Shown here one piece after another: positions 8,634 through 18,832 of a stretch of DNA of 64,000 bases. The notes under the pieces were generated by a model. That model made no database searches. It was not told the origin of the DNA and saw nothing but the letters and a program-made list of their open reading frames with translations. The stretch is from the NCBI GenBank assembly GCA_030848925.1, contig JANFFA010000001.1:186001-250000 (forward strand). The letters run 5' to 3'. The position numbers and the translations under genes were made by a program. This stretch comes from Rhodalgimonas zhirmunskyi. Lineage in GTDB: Bacteria > Pseudomonadota > Alphaproteobacteria > Rhodobacterales > Rhodobacteraceae. Positions within the stretch are counted from its first letter, which is position 1, and every line of letters starts with the position of its first letter.

Positions 8634-9410
8634 ATGGTTTACAAAGTCATCGACTATGACGTGACGGACCGAGTTTGCGTGATCACGCTGAACCGGCCTG
8701 ACAAGATGAACGCGCTCACATCCCAGATGCGGGCCGAGATTCCGGATGCGATCCAGCATGCTCAAAAGGATGGTGCGCGGGTGATCGTGATCACCGGCAA
8801 TGGTGGCGCGTTCTGTTCGGGGCAGGATCTGGGCGATGCGAAGGTCGGGGGTCTCGATCTGGAACGGGGCCTGCGCGACGAATACAATCCCATGCTGCGC
8901 GCGATCGTGGAATGCCCCTTGCCCGTTATCGCGGCGGTCAATGGCCCTGCGGCGGGTGCAGGGGCCAACCTTGCGCTTGCGGCGGATGTGGTCATCGCCT
9001 CGGAAGCGGCCTATTTCATGCAGGCCTTCACGCGGATTGGCCTGATCCCCGACGCCGGTGGCACCTATAGCCTACCGCGCAACATGGGACAGGCCAAGGC
9101 AATGGGCGCGGCGCTGTTCGGTGAGAAGATCAGCGCGCGGCAGGCCGACGATTGGGGCATGATCTGGGAAGCCGTGCCCGAGGCGGACTTTGAGGCGCGT
9201 TGGCGCGCGCGGGCCGAGTTCCTCGCCAACGGGCCGACCAAGGCTTATGAGCTAACCAAGCGAGCGATCCGTGATGGATGGGACAATACGTTTGAAGAGC
9301 AGTTGACCCTTGAGGCCAAGCAGCAAGGCAAGGCCGGCAAGACGCGTGATTTCATGGAAGGGGTCGTGGCGTTTCTGGAAAAACGCAAAGCGCATTTCCA
9401 AGGCCGCTGA
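8634..9410 (+). CDS. Crotonase-family enoyl-CoA hydratase/isomerase (PaaG-like)
   Basis: A 258-residue crotonase fold enzyme. The oxyanion-hole segments are GGAFCSGQDL (57-66) and GPAAGAGANLALAAD (104-118). At the catalytic loop it has IGLIPDAGGTYSLPR, with Asp140 in place of the hydratase glutamate. This is the pattern of PaaG (ring 1,2-epoxyphenylacetyl-CoA isomerase) and delta3-delta2 isomerases. It could take part in aromatic-acid or unsaturated fatty-acid breakdown. No other paa gene lies near, so the exact substrate is uncertain. A GGGAGG ribosome site precedes the ATG, and a strong terminator follows. Confidence 0.85.
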   Translation: MVYKVIDYDVTDRVCVITLNRPDKMNALTSQMRAEIPDAIQHAQKDGARVIVITGNGGAFCSGQDLGDAKVGGLDLERGLRDEYNPMLRAIVECPLPVIAAVNGPAAGAGANLALAADVVIASEAAYFMQAFTRIGLIPDAGGTYSLPRNMGQAKAMGAALFGEKISARQADDWGMIWEAVPEADFEARWRARAEFLANGPTKAYELTKRAIRDGWDNTFEEQLTLEAKQQGKAGKTRDFMEGVVAFLEKRKAHFQGR

Positions 9411-9431
9411 GCCAACCGGATAACCGATGTG

Positions 9432-9465
9432 AAAACGCCCCGGACAAGAGTGCCGGGGCGTTTTT
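9432..9465. terminator. Bidirectional intrinsic terminator between the crotonase gene and gltA
   Basis: AAAACGCCCCGG (9432-9443) and CCGGGGCGTTTT (9453-9464) form a 12-bp stem with a 9-nt loop. It has T/A tracts on both sides and lies between two convergent genes, so it can stop transcription from either strand. Confidence 0.9.
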
Positions 9466-9488
9466 GCATTTAAAGAAGGACGCTGCGC

Positions 9489-10784
9489 TCAGCGGTTTTC
9501 GACATCCACATAGTCGCGCTGTGTCTCGCCGCGGTAAAGCTGACGCGGGCGGCCGATCTTGTGGGCCGGATCCGAGAACTGCTCTTTCCACTGGGAAATC
9601 CAGCCGACAGTGCGCGAAAGCGCAAAGATCGGCGTGAACATCGAGGTGGGGAAGCCCATCGCTTCGAGGATGATGCCCGAATAGAAATCGACGTTCGGGA
9701 ACAGCTTCTTCTCGGCGAAATACGGATCGTCCAGTGCCTGCTTTTCAAGCTCTTTGGCGACCTGAAGGATCGGGTTGTCCTCGATGCCAAGCAGGTCCAG
9801 CACTTCGTCGGCGGATTGCTTCATCACCGTCGCGCGCGGATCGAAATTCTTGTAGACGCGGTGACCGAAGCCCATGAGGCGGAACGGATCGTCCTTGTCC
9901 TTGGCACGCGCGATGAACTCGGGGATGCGGTCGACGGTGCCGATTTCTTTCAGCATCTCGAGGCAAGCCTGATTGGCGCCACCGTGGGCCGGGCCCCAGA
10001 GGCAGGCGATGCCAGCCGCGATACAGGCGAAGGGATTTGCGCCCGACGAGGAGGCCAGACGCACCGTCGATGTCGAGGCGTTCTGTTCGTGATCGGCGTG
10101 CAGGGTGAAGATGCGGTCCATCGCACGGCTCAGGATCGGATCGACCTGGTAATTTTCGGCCGGAACCGAGAAGCACATGTTGAGGAAGTTCGACGCGTAA
10201 TCGAGATCGTTGCGCGGATAAACGAACGGCTGGCCGATCGAATATTTGTAGGCCATTGCGGCGATTGTCGGCAGTTTGGCGATCATGCGGATCGAAGCGA
10301 CCTCACGCTGCCAAGGGTCATTCACATCGGCGCTGTCGGCATAGAACGCGGACATTGCACCGACCACGCCGACCATCGTTGCCATCGGGTGTGCGTCCCG
10401 ACGGAAGCCGCGGAAGAAGTTGTGCATCTGCTCGTGCACCATGGTGTGGCGCGTTACGCGATCTTCGAAATCCTCGAGGGCCGACGCTGTCGGAAGCTCT
10501 CCGTAAAGCAGCAGGTAGCAAACTTCGAGGTAATGCGATTTCTCGGCCAGTTGCCCGATCGGGTAGCCGCGGTGCAAAAGCACGCCCTCGTCGCCATCGA
10601 TGAAGGTGATCGTGCTGTCGCAGGATGCGGTCGAAGTGTAGCCGGGATCATAGGTGAAGACGCCAGCCTGCGCATACAGCTTTCGAATGTCCAGAACATC
10701 GGGGCCCGCTGTCGGCGACAGCACCGGAAGGTCATAGCTCTTGCCGTTGATCGTGAGCTGTGCGGTATTGGATGCGTCTGTCAT
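9489..10784 (-). CDS. gltA: Citrate synthase (type II)
   Basis: Condenses oxaloacetate and acetyl-CoA to citrate, the entry step of the TCA cycle. The 431-residue protein has the proteobacterial type II layout: an N-terminal beta-rich part ([11 protein letters not shown]), then catalytic segments [10 protein letters not shown] (His) and [14 protein letters not shown] (His), and the late Asp-containing PNVDFYSG. An AGGAAGGA ribosome site precedes the ATG on the minus strand. The upstream gap contains a 10-bp palindrome GCGTTAACGC (10870-10879) of unknown meaning. Downstream it shares the terminator at 9432-9465. Confidence 0.98.
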   Translation of the reverse strand: MTDASNTAQLTINGKSYDLPVLSPTAGPDVLDIRKLYAQAGVFTYDPGYTSTASCDSTITFIDGDEGVLLHRGYPIGQLAEKSHYLEVCYLLLYGELPTASALEDFEDRVTRHTMVHEQMHNFFRGFRRDAHPMATMVGVVGAMSAFYADSADVNDPWQREVASIRMIAKLPTIAAMAYKYSIGQPFVYPRNDLDYASNFLNMCFSVPAENYQVDPILSRAMDRIFTLHADHEQNASTSTVRLASSSGANPFACIAAGIACLWGPAHGGANQACLEMLKEIGTVDRIPEFIARAKDKDDPFRLMGFGHRVYKNFDPRATVMKQSADEVLDLLGIEDNPILQVAKELEKQALDDPYFAEKKLFPNVDFYSGIILEAMGFPTSMFTPIFALSRTVGWISQWKEQFSDPAHKIGRPRQLYRGETQRDYVDVENR

Positions 10785-10924
10785 TCTTATTCCTTCCTGT
10801 TACGGGCCTGTGTCAGTGCCCCATGCACCTGTGTCTGCCTGTTGTCGGTAGCGCCGGAACCTTGGCGAAGCGTTAACGCATCAAAGGTGCCGGGGGTTCA
10901 CCGAACAGGACAAGTATTTCGGTC

Positions 10925-12328
10925 TTATTCCTGCGCCGCGTCAGAGAGGCGCGCAAGGCTTTCGTCGCGTCCGAGCACAAGCATCATATCAAACACGCTT
11001 GGCGTGGCGGCGCGCCCGGCGAGGGCGGCACGCATTGGGCCTGCGAGCTTGCCGAATTTTGTGCCCTGATCTTCCGCGAACTGGTTCAGTGTCCTTTCCA
11101 ATTCGTCTCGCGTCCAGCTAGCAGTTTGCAGATGCGGCGTCAATTCGTTCAGTATACCACGGGATGCAGCATCCAGCGCCTTGGCCGATTTCTCGTCCGG
11201 CTCGATCGGGCGATCGGACAGTGCGAAGACTGCCTTTTCAAGGAGTTCCGGATAGGTCTTGGCCCGTTCCTTGAGGAAGGGCATGGCCGCACCGAGGCGC
11301 GAAATCTTGTCCTCGGACAGGGCGGGTTGGCCAGTGACGTCGAGGAACGCCAGAAGATCGTGCAGCAGCGCAGCATCGTCGCTGGCGGCGATATGCTGTC
11401 CGCAGATGTTTTCAAGCTTCTTGAAATCGAACCGGGCGGCGGATTTGCCGATGCCGGACAGGTCGAACCACTCTTTCGCCTGTGCGTCGGTAAAGAATTC
11501 GTCATCACCATGGCTCCACCCCAGCCGCGCGAGGTAATTACGCATGCCCGCAGCCGGATAGCCCATGGCGCGGTATTCCTCGACGCCGAGCGCGCCGTGC
11601 CGTTTGGAGAGTTTCTTGCCGTCAGGGCCGTGGATCAGCGGGATATGTGCCCAGACCGGAATATCCCATCCCATCGCTTCATAGACGAGTTGCTGTCGCG
11701 CGGCGTTGTTGAGGTGATCGTCACCCCGGATCACGTGGGTCACGCCCATGTCATGATCGTCTACGACCACCGCCAGCATATAAACCGGCGTGCCATCCGA
11801 GCGTAGCAGGATCATGTCATCAAGTTGATCATTGCGGATGGTGACGTCACCCTGCACCTGATCGCGGATCACCGTCTCACCCTCGCGCGGGGCTTTCAGG
11901 CGGATCACGTAGGGCGCATCCGGAAAGCTTGCCGGATTAGCATCGCGCCACGGGCTTTGGAACAGGGTCGAGCGTTTCTCTTCCCGGGCTTTATCGCGGA
12001 AGGCTTGGATTTCCTCTTGGGACGAGAAGCATTTGTAAGCATGTCCCTTTTCCAAGAGGGCGAGGGCCACTTCGGCGTGGCGTGCTGCGCCATCAAATTG
12101 GCTGACCACGTCCCCGTCATGGTCAAGTCCAAGCCATTCCATGCCGTCGAGGATGGCTGCCGTCGCCTCGGGCGTTGAGCGGGCACGATCGGTGTCTTCG
12201 ATCCGAAGCAGGAACTTGCCGCCCCGGCCGCGGGCATAGAGCCAATTGAAAAGCGCAGTCCGGGCACCGCCGATATGCAGGTATCCGGTGGGCGACGGGG
12301 CGAAACGGGTGACGATATCCTGCGGCAT
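10925..12328 (-). CDS. gltX: Glutamyl-tRNA synthetase
   Basis: Charges tRNA-Glu with glutamate. The 467-residue class I synthetase has the HIGH-type motif in [14 protein letters not shown] (residues 10-23) and the KMSKS-type motif as [11 protein letters not shown] discriminating anticodon-binding region makes up the C-terminal third. I start at the ATG whose complement ends at 12328, because [15 protein letters not shown] is the conserved beginning. An upstream in-frame start would add 30 unrelated residues crossing a tandem repeat. Many alphaproteobacteria have two GltX copies, and I cannot tell which one this is. Confidence 0.95.
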   Translation of the reverse strand: MPQDIVTRFAPSPTGYLHIGGARTALFNWLYARGRGGKFLLRIEDTDRARSTPEATAAILDGMEWLGLDHDGDVVSQFDGAARHAEVALALLEKGHAYKCFSSQEEIQAFRDKAREEKRSTLFQSPWRDANPASFPDAPYVIRLKAPREGETVIRDQVQGDVTIRNDQLDDMILLRSDGTPVYMLAVVVDDHDMGVTHVIRGDDHLNNAARQQLVYEAMGWDIPVWAHIPLIHGPDGKKLSKRHGALGVEEYRAMGYPAAGMRNYLARLGWSHGDDEFFTDAQAKEWFDLSGIGKSAARFDFKKLENICGQHIAASDDAALLHDLLAFLDVTGQPALSEDKISRLGAAMPFLKERAKTYPELLEKAVFALSDRPIEPDEKSAKALDAASRGILNELTPHLQTASWTRDELERTLNQFAEDQGTKFGKLAGPMRAALAGRAATPSVFDMMLVLGRDESLARLSDAAQE

Positions 12329-12346
12329 GCGGGGATGTTTCCCTTT

Positions 12347-12378
12347 GTTCTTGATGGTCTGGGTTCTTGATGGTCTGG
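12347..12378. repeat. Exact 16-bp tandem duplication upstream of gltX
   Basis: GTTCTTGATGGTCTGG occurs twice head to tail (12347-12362 and 12363-12378), 19 bp upstream of the gltX start on the minus strand. It would lie in the 5' leader or promoter of gltX. Confidence 0.9.
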
Positions 12379-12399
12379 CGGGTGGCCCCCGCAGTGGTG

Positions 12400-12414
12400 T
12401 TAACCATTGGGTAA
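12400..12414. promoter_or_regulatory. CtrA-like box upstream of comEC
   Basis: TTAA-CCATTGG-GTAA matches the CtrA box TTAA-N7-TTAA at 7 of 8 positions, 72 bp before the comEC ATG. It lies between the divergent gltX and comEC genes. In Rhodobacter, recipient functions for gene transfer agent that include comEC are CtrA-dependent; occupancy here is inferred. Confidence 0.35.
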
Positions 12415-12486
12415 CCATGCCCGGGCTAGGCTTGGCGCCTGTCTAGCTTTCCGCCGAATGAAGGACAAGGCCGGATAGGCGGCCAG

Positions 12487-14550
12487 ATGGAGGGCGTGAT
12501 GACGGTGGCGGGCCAATCGATCTCAAACGCGCGCGGCGGGGAAGGGGGGCAGGTGTTCCATGCGGTTGAAGCCGCGCTCTTGCGGCAGCGCGGACATCTC
12601 TTCCCTTGGGTCCCCGTGGCCATGTCGGTGGGGATCGGTGGCTATTTTGCTCTGCGCTTTGAGCCGACGCTGGCGATGCTTCCCCTGATCGCGCTGGCAA
12701 GCGTCTCCTTGGCGTTTGTAGCATGGCGTTTGCGCAGTGGATGGGCCTATCTGTTCATCGTCGCCCTGCTGGTTCTGGCCGGGTTCGGCCTTGCGATGGC
12801 GCGGGCGCATCTGGTGGCCCACCCTGTGCTGGAATGGCGGTATTATGGGCCGGTCGAAGGGCGTGTCATAGGGCTGGATCGCTCAAGCTCCGACAAGGTT
12901 CGGGTGACGCTTGATCGTGTTGTTCTGACCCGCATCCCACCCGCCAAGACGCCCGATCGGATCCGGGTTGCGCTGCATGGTCAGGAGGGGGGCGCGGCGC
13001 TCACGCCCGCACCGGGTGCGCGGGTGATTGTTACGGCCAACCTTTCGCCTCCGGGCGGTCCGGTAGAGCCGGGGGGCTTTGATTTTCAACGTCATTCGTG
13101 GTTTTTGCGGCTCGGCGGTGTCGGTTATGCGCGAACCCCCATTTTGATGATCGAGCCACCGGATGGGGCGCTGATGCTGCGGCTCAGGATGGCGTTGTCA
13201 CAGCGGGTACAGGCGGTCCTGCCCGGCGAGACAGGGGCTTTCGCGGCGGCGATCATGACCGGTGATCGCTCGGGGATGGGGCTGGGTACAATTAAGGCTC
13301 TCAGAACATCGAACCTCGCGCATCTTCTGGCGATCTCGGGTTTGCATATGGGGCTTCTCGTGGGGTTTGTCTTTGCGGCGGTGCGGGTGTTGTTGAACCT
13401 GATCCCGCCGCTCGGTCTGCGTTTGCCAGTCAAAAAGATTGCGGCTGTGATCGCGTTGGTGGCGGCGATGGGCTACCTCGCGCTTTCTGGGGGCAGCATT
13501 TCGACCGAGCGGGCCTTTGTCATGGTTTCCGTAATGCTTTTGGCAGTGGTGGTGGATCGAAGGGCGATTTCCCTGCGATCTGTCGCACTGGCGGCGGTGA
13601 TCGTTCTGGTCTTGCGGCCCGAGGCACTGCTGGGGCCGGGGTTTCAAATGTCGTTCGCGGCGACGGTGGCCTTGGTTGCGGTCTTTCGCTGGCTTTCGGG
13701 ATTGCCCCGCTATGAGGGGCCCGCTTGGGTGAGGGGGGCGGCGACGGTAGTGATATCTTCGGCGGTGGCGGGGGCGGCGACGGCCCCTTTTGCCGCGGCG
13801 CATTTCAACCAGCTTTCAGAGTTCGGACTTGTTGCGAACCTTTTGTCGGTGCCGCTCATGGGGGTGTTGGTGATGCCTGCTTTGGTGCTGGCAGCGATGC
13901 TCATGCCCTTTGGGTTGGACTGGATCGGGTTGCAATTGGCCGGGTCAGGATTGAACTGGATCCTCGGCGTCGCCCATCTGGTCGCGGGGTGGGAGGGCAC
14001 GCGCGGCGCCGTGCCCAGCCCGGATTGGCGCGTTCTGCCGTTGCTGACCATCGGCGCGCTCATGGTCGTGCTTTGGCAGGGACGGCTCAGAGTGATCGGA
14101 GTGCTGCCTGTCGCGGTTGCATTCGGGCTTTGGGCGCTCACCTCGCGGCCGGATCTTCTGATCGCGGATAACGGAGGTTTGGTCGGGGTGCTGCGCCCCG
14201 AAGGGCGCGCCTTGAGCAAGGCGCGCGGATCTGGCTTTGTGGCGCAGAACTGGCTCGAAAACGATGGCGATCCGGTCGGTCAGCCGGAGGCGGCCAGCCG
14301 CTGGCTGGCGTCTGAATTGCCGTTGCGCCTGCGCCATGTGACGGGCAAGAAAACGGTGGCCAACCTCACCTGTGACCCGGGTGAGATGATCGTGGCCAAT
14401 GCCGACGGGCCCGAGGACCTGCCGTGCGAGGTGTTTGATATCAAGCGGCTACGGCAAACTGGCGCAGTGGCAGGCTATTTCGCGCAGGACGGCAAACTGC
14501 GCCTGATATTCGCGCGTGAATTGACCGGCAACAGGCTCTGGACCCGGTGA
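12487..14550 (+). CDS. comEC: ComEC/Rec2 family DNA-uptake channel protein
   Basis: A 687-residue polytopic membrane protein. It has an N-terminal pair of hydrophobic segments, a soluble OB-like domain (about 105-215) and the competence domain with many spans. The hallmark LLAISGLHMGLLVG sits around residues 278-291. A C-terminal soluble portion remains (about 565-687), but I do not see the HxHxDH signature of a metallo-beta-lactamase domain, as is usual in short alphaproteobacterial forms. The family passes single-stranded DNA across the inner membrane during natural transformation and uptake of GTA-borne DNA. It is divergent from gltX and convergent with lexA, 7 bp apart. Confidence 0.9.
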   Translation: MEGVMTVAGQSISNARGGEGGQVFHAVEAALLRQRGHLFPWVPVAMSVGIGGYFALRFEPTLAMLPLIALASVSLAFVAWRLRSGWAYLFIVALLVLAGFGLAMARAHLVAHPVLEWRYYGPVEGRVIGLDRSSSDKVRVTLDRVVLTRIPPAKTPDRIRVALHGQEGGAALTPAPGARVIVTANLSPPGGPVEPGGFDFQRHSWFLRLGGVGYARTPILMIEPPDGALMLRLRMALSQRVQAVLPGETGAFAAAIMTGDRSGMGLGTIKALRTSNLAHLLAISGLHMGLLVGFVFAAVRVLLNLIPPLGLRLPVKKIAAVIALVAAMGYLALSGGSISTERAFVMVSVMLLAVVVDRRAISLRSVALAAVIVLVLRPEALLGPGFQMSFAATVALVAVFRWLSGLPRYEGPAWVRGAATVVISSAVAGAATAPFAAAHFNQLSEFGLVANLLSVPLMGVLVMPALVLAAMLMPFGLDWIGLQLAGSGLNWILGVAHLVAGWEGTRGAVPSPDWRVLPLLTIGALMVVLWQGRLRVIGVLPVAVAFGLWALTSRPDLLIADNGGLVGVLRPEGRALSKARGSGFVAQNWLENDGDPVGQPEAASRWLASELPLRLRHVTGKKTVANLTCDPGEMIVANADGPEDLPCEVFDIKRLRQTGAVAGYFAQDGKLRLIFARELTGNRLWTR

Positions 14551-14557
14551 AGCGCTA

Positions 14558-15256
14558 TCAGTAGGTGCGGATCAGGCCCACGAGCTTGCCCTGTACCTTG
14601 ACCTTGTCGTCGGGCAGCACGCGGGTCTCATATGACGGGTTTGCGGCTTCCAGCGCAATTGCATTGCCTTTGCGAAAGAAACGCTTGAGCGTGGCTTCGT
14701 GATCTTCGACAAGTGCCACTACGATATCGCCGTTTTCCGCAGTATTGCCCTCGCGGATGATGACGACGTCGCCATCGTTGATACCCGCCTCGATCATCGA
14801 ATCGCCTTTGACTTCAAGCGCGTAATGCTCACCGCTGCCGCGCAGCATATCCTGTGGCACCGCGACGTTGTGCGAGACATGGCTGATCGCCTCGATCGGC
14901 ACACCGGCTGCGATACGACCCATCAAGGGCAGTTCCGCCACCAGCGCCGCCGAAACGGGCAGAGCGTTGGCAGGTTGCGGTGTATCGGCCCGGTCGCCTT
15001 CGATCACCCGGGGGGCGAAGCCCTGCGGAGCGCCGCCCATGCTTTCGGGCAGCTTCACGATTTCGATGGCGCGCGCGCGATGCGCAAGGCGGCGAATGAA
15101 GCCACGCTCTTCAAGTGCCGTGATCAACCGGTGGATCCCCGACTTCGAGCGCAGATCAAGCGCCTCTTTCATTTCGTCAAACGAGGGGGGCACGCCATCG
15201 CGCTGCACCCGCTTGTGGATGAATTCGAGCAGATCGAGTTGTTTGCGAGTGAGCAT
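14558..15256 (-). CDS. lexA: LexA repressor of the SOS response
   Basis: A transcriptional repressor that self-cleaves when RecA filaments form. The 232-residue protein has an N-terminal winged-helix DNA-binding domain (1-65). The cleavage site is RIAAGVP (Ala117-Gly118), and the peptidase dyad is Ser153 (KGDSM) and Lys191 (ATLKRF). Two alphaproteobacterial LexA boxes lie in its promoter (15289-15303 and 15327-15341), so autoregulation is expected. The upstream gene moeA is on the same strand; the 92-bp gap carries the boxes, giving lexA its own promoter. Confidence 0.98.
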   Translation of the reverse strand: MLTRKQLDLLEFIHKRVQRDGVPPSFDEMKEALDLRSKSGIHRLITALEERGFIRRLAHRARAIEIVKLPESMGGAPQGFAPRVIEGDRADTPQPANALPVSAALVAELPLMGRIAAGVPIEAISHVSHNVAVPQDMLRGSGEHYALEVKGDSMIEAGINDGDVVIIREGNTAENGDIVVALVEDHEATLKRFFRKGNAIALEAANPSYETRVLPDDKVKVQGKLVGLIRTY

Positions 15257-15288
15257 GCGCTTGCCTCCGGGGATGCCTGTTTCTCTTT

Positions 15289-15303
15289 GTTCTACGCATG
15301 TTC
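15289..15303 (+). promoter_or_regulatory. LexA (SOS) box 1 of lexA
   Basis: GTTC-TACGCAT-GTTC is a perfect match to the alphaproteobacterial LexA site GTTC-N7-GTTC. It is centred about 40 bp upstream of the lexA start codon. Confidence 0.9.
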
Positions 15304-15326
15304 CTGTTTTGTGTCAACGATTTGGT

Positions 15327-15341
15327 GAACAGGCAGAGAAC
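15327..15341 (-). promoter_or_regulatory. LexA (SOS) box 2 of lexA
   Basis: GAAC-AGGCAGA-GAAC is a perfect GTTC-N7-GTTC site read on the minus strand. It lies 23 bp beyond box 1 and just before the moeA stop. Together they form a tandem, oppositely oriented pair in the lexA promoter. Confidence 0.85.
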
Positions 15342-15348
15342 GTCCGAT

Positions 15349-16521
15349 TTACAGCGGGAGGTAAGAGATGGTTTCACCGGCTTTCATTGCTGGCGCGTTT
15401 GGCGGCGTAATCGTCAGGGCGTTGGCTTCGGCAAGAATGGTCAGGAGCGAACTGTCCTGCCGGTCGAAGACGGTGATTTCCCCGTTCTCGACCCGCGCGC
15501 GCTGATAGTGCTGTCGCGGGCCGTTGGCGGGCAGATCCGCAGCCAAGCGGGCGGTTCGTTGCGGTGCGGCGTCGGCGGGCAGACCTTGCATCGCGCGGAT
15601 CATCGGCGCCATGAAAACATGGCCACAGACCATCGCGGACACCGGATTACCCGGCAGGCCAAGCATCAGGCTTTCCCCCATGCGGCCAGCCATCAGTGGT
15701 TTCCCGGGCCGCATGGCGACCTTGTAGAAAGCCTGCTCCATGCCCAGCGAAGCCGCCACCGGGGCGACAAGATCGTGGTCCCCGACCGACGCGCCGCCGA
15801 TGGTTATGATCAGATCGGCACCGCGCGCCAGTTTGAACGTCATTTCAAGGCTTTCCCGCGTGTCCCGCGCGATCGGCAACAGCCGGGGCACGGCACCGAG
15901 ATCCCGCAGCAGTGCGTGCAGGCCGAAGGTGTTGGAGGCGATGATCTGATCGGGGCCGGGCGTTTCACCCGGCATAACAAGCTCATCCCCGGTGGAAATC
16001 AGCGCAACGACCGGGCGGCGATACACCGTGACGCGGGCGATGTTCATCGACGCCAGCAGGGCGACATCCTCGGGCCGCAACAGGCGCGGCGCGGCAATCC
16101 GCGCGCCTTCACGGAAATCATTGCCCGCAGGGCGGATATTGCCCGGCACATTCTGTGCCTCGGTGATGGTGATGAGGTCGCCGCGCCGCTCGATCTCTTC
16201 CTGAATGACGACATGGGTCGCCCCTTCGGGAACGGGCGCTCCGGTGAAAATACGCACGGCTTGCCCGGCCTTGATCTGGCCTGCGAAACGCTCTCCTGCG
16301 GCGCTTTCTCCGACGACCTTGAATTGCGCGTGCTGGTCGGCCTCGGCCCCGTTTACGGCATAGCCATCCATGGCGGAGGCCGCGAAAGGCGGCTGATCAC
16401 GGCGCGCGACAGCGTCTGACGCCAGCACGCGGTTGGCGGCGTCGATCAGCGGTATCTCTTCCGTTCCAAGCGGTTCGACCAGCGCGATCAGCGCGTCAAG
16501 GGCGTCATCGACCGAGATCAT
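15349..16521 (-). CDS. moeA: Molybdopterin molybdotransferase
   Basis: Inserts molybdate into adenylated molybdopterin, the last step of basic Mo-cofactor synthesis. The 390-residue protein shows [15 protein letters not shown] near residue 40, the central catalytic segment ([22 protein letters not shown]) and [14 protein letters not shown] toward the C-terminus. Its start overlaps the moaC stop by 4 bp, so it is coupled to the moaC-trp transcript. Confidence 0.95.
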   Translation of the reverse strand: MISVDDALDALIALVEPLGTEEIPLIDAANRVLASDAVARRDQPPFAASAMDGYAVNGAEADQHAQFKVVGESAAGERFAGQIKAGQAVRIFTGAPVPEGATHVVIQEEIERRGDLITITEAQNVPGNIRPAGNDFREGARIAAPRLLRPEDVALLASMNIARVTVYRRPVVALISTGDELVMPGETPGPDQIIASNTFGLHALLRDLGAVPRLLPIARDTRESLEMTFKLARGADLIITIGGASVGDHDLVAPVAASLGMEQAFYKVAMRPGKPLMAGRMGESLMLGLPGNPVSAMVCGHVFMAPMIRAMQGLPADAAPQRTARLAADLPANGPRQHYQRARVENGEITVFDRQDSSLLTILAEANALTITPPNAPAMKAGETISYLPL

Positions 16522-16994
16522 GACGCCTCGTAACGGCCTGATTTGCCGCCATCTTTCAGGATCACCCGGATATCGGAAATGACCATGCGCTTATCGGCGG
16601 CCTTGACCATATCGTAGACCGTGAGTGCAGCCGTCGAAACCGCAGTCAGCGCCTCCATCTCGACGCCGGTCTGGCCGGTGGTCTTGACCGTCGCTTCGAT
16701 CTGCACGCCCGGAAGGTCGGGGTCGAGCGACAGGTCGAGCGAAACCTTGGTCAGCGCAAGCGGATGGCACAGCGGGATCAGATCAGGCGTCTTCTTGGCG
16801 CCCATGATCCCGGCCAGACGCGCAACCGACAGGACATCGCCCTTTTTCGCGCGCCCTTCGGAGATCAGTTTGAACGTCTCGCTCTGCATGGAGACCTGAC
16901 CACGCGCCGTGGCAATGCGGGCCGTGGTGGCCTTATCGGACACATCGACCATATGGGCGTCGCCCTTGGCATCGAAATGGCTCAACCCGGGCAT
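16518..16994 (-). CDS. moaC: Cyclic pyranopterin monophosphate synthase
   Basis: Converts the MoaA product to cyclic pyranopterin monophosphate, the first Mo-cofactor intermediate. The 158-residue sequence has the family's MVDVSDK start block, the LIPLCHPL active-site segment and the [11 protein letters not shown] segment near residue 115. It is preceded 3 bp upstream by trpC and overlaps moeA, forming part of a minus-strand trp-moa operon. Confidence 0.97.
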   Translation of the reverse strand: MPGLSHFDAKGDAHMVDVSDKATTARIATARGQVSMQSETFKLISEGRAKKGDVLSVARLAGIMGAKKTPDLIPLCHPLALTKVSLDLSLDPDLPGVQIEATVKTTGQTGVEMEALTAVSTAALTVYDMVKAADKRMVISDIRVILKDGGKSGRYEAS

Positions 16995-16997
16995 GGA

Positions 16998-17813
16998 TTA
17001 CATGCCCCCGCCCGCGGTGAGCGGGTTGGCCAGAAGGGCACGGGTGGCTTCGGCAACGTCGTCCTGACGCATCAGCGCCTCGCCAATCAGGAAGCAGCGC
17101 GCGCCGTACATCGCCAGATCGGCAAGATCCTTGGGCGTGGAGAGGCCACTTTCCGCAACGATCATCCGGTCGGGTGGCACCAGTTTGGCCAGCTTACGCG
17201 TGGTGTCGAGCGAGGTTTCGAAAGTATTGAGATTGCGGTTGTTGATCCCGATCATCCGGCTTTCGAGCTGCGACGCGCGCTCTAACTCGGCCTGATCATG
17301 CACTTCGAGCAAGGCATCCATGCCCCATTCCTGAGCACAGGCTTCAAGTTCACGTGCCTGATCGTCGCTGACACTGGCAAGGATGATCAGGATGCAATCG
17401 GCCCCCAAGGCGCGCGCCTCGACCACCTGATAGGGATCATACATGAAATCCTTGCGCAGGACCGGGAGCGAGGTGGCTTCGCGGGCTTCGGTCAGGAATT
17501 GCTTTGCGCCTTGAAAACTGGGCGTGTCGGTCAGCACGGAAAGACAGGTCGCGCCGCCCGTTTCATAGGCATGGGCCAAGGTGGCGGGATCGAAGTCTTC
17601 GCGGATCAACCCCTTGGAGGGGCTTGCTTTCTTGACCTCGGCGATCAGGCCGTAGCCTTCGAGCTTGGCGCTGAAAAGGGCGTCCGAGAACGGGCGGACC
17701 TCGCTTGCGCCCTTGGCCTCGGCCTCAAGCTCTTCCAGCGGTTTCGCGGCTTTGTCGGCGGCGATCTCTTCGAGTTTGTAAGCCTTGATCTTTTCAAGAA
17801 TGGTGGCGGTCAT
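16998..17813 (-). CDS. trpC: Indole-3-glycerol phosphate synthase
   Basis: A TIM-barrel enzyme of tryptophan synthesis that closes the indole ring. At 271 residues it is the monofunctional form, with no fused TrpF. It shows [18 protein letters not shown] (about 58-75), the [12 protein letters not shown] active-site strand and [11 protein letters not shown]. It overlaps the upstream trpD by 4 bp. Confidence 0.97.
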   Translation of the reverse strand: MTATILEKIKAYKLEEIAADKAAKPLEELEAEAKGASEVRPFSDALFSAKLEGYGLIAEVKKASPSKGLIREDFDPATLAHAYETGGATCLSVLTDTPSFQGAKQFLTEAREATSLPVLRKDFMYDPYQVVEARALGADCILIILASVSDDQARELEACAQEWGMDALLEVHDQAELERASQLESRMIGINNRNLNTFETSLDTTRKLAKLVPPDRMIVAESGLSTPKDLADLAMYGARCFLIGEALMRQDDVAEATRALLANPLTAGGGM

Positions 17814-18832
17814 TTTGCCTCCGATGTGAGTTTGGCCAGCGCGTCGAGACGGGATTTCGCAGCGCCGGAGTCAATGCTTTCGCGGGCCATTTCGACGCCG
17901 GTCCTGACGTCGGGTGCCTTGCCGGCAACCGTAAGCGCGGCCGAGGCGTTGAGCAGGACGGCATCGCGGTAAGCGGACTGCGCACCGGCTAGAAGTGCGG
18001 CGAAGGCGCGGCCGTTTTCCTCGGGCGTTCCACCGACGATGTCTTCGAATGGATGCACGGGCAGGCCGAAATCTTCGGGGTGCAGCTCGGCCTCGCGCAC
18101 GCTGCCGTCCTCTTCCAGCGCGGCGAGCCACGTGACACCGGTGATCGTCATTTCGTCCGTGCCATCGCTGCCATGGACAAGCCATGCGTGTTCACTGCCC
18201 AGACGGCCCAGTGTTTCGGCCATGGGCCGGATCAGATCGCGCGAGAACGCGCCGGTCAGTTGCCGCTTGACGCCAGCGGGGTTGGTGAGCGGCCCGAGAA
18301 TGTTGAAGATCGTGCGTGTGCCAAGCTCGGCCCGGGTGGGGCCGACATGGGCCATGGCCGGGTGGTGCATGGGCGCCATCATGAAAGCAATGCCGCAGCT
18401 TTCCAGTGCCTTTTCAACAACTTCCGGCCCGACCATCACGTTGACGCCAAGCGCGGATAGCGCATCCGCAGCGCCGGATTTCGAGCTGAGGTTGCGGTTG
18501 CCATGCTTGGCCACGGGCACACCCGCGCCCGCAACGACAAAGGCGGTGGCGGTCGAAATGTTGAGCGTGCCCTTGCCGTCGCCGCCTGTGCCGACGATAT
18601 CCATCGCGCCAGTGGGGGCGCTGACCTTGTGACACTTGGCGCGCATCACGGCAGCGGCGGCGGCGTATTCATCCACCGTCTCGCCCCGGGTGCGCAGCGC
18701 CATCAAGAGCCCGCCGATCTGGCTTGGCGTGGCCTCGCCTTCAAACAGGATGGTAAAGGCCTGTTCGGCCTCTTCCGGGTTGAGCGGGCGGTCGGCAGCG
18801 GCGCCGATTAGGGGCTTCAGCCGATCACTCAT
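17810..18832 (-). CDS. trpD: Anthranilate phosphoribosyltransferase
   Basis: Transfers phosphoribose from PRPP to anthranilate. The 340-residue protein shows the PRPP-binding [14 protein letters not shown] segment (about 82-95), [15 protein letters not shown] and the anthranilate-site [12 protein letters not shown]. It is separate from TrpG. It overlaps trpG and trpC by 4 bp each, so the three genes are translated as a coupled unit. Confidence 0.97.
   Translation of the reverse strand: MSDRLKPLIGAAADRPLNPEEAEQAFTILFEGEATPSQIGGLLMALRTRGETVDEYAAAAAVMRAKCHKVSAPTGAMDIVGTGGDGKGTLNISTATAFVVAGAGVPVAKHGNRNLSSKSGAADALSALGVNVMVGPEVVEKALESCGIAFMMAPMHHPAMAHVGPTRAELGTRTIFNILGPLTNPAGVKRQLTGAFSRDLIRPMAETLGRLGSEHAWLVHGSDGTDEMTITGVTWLAALEEDGSVREAELHPEDFGLPVHPFEDIVGGTPEENGRAFAALLAGAQSAYRDAVLLNASAALTVAGKAPDVRTGVEMARESIDSGAAKSRLDALAKLTSEAK

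Noticed and set aside
12347-12378. SOS box formed by the two GTTC words of the tandem repeat
   Set aside because: The GTTC words are separated by 12 bp, not the required 7.
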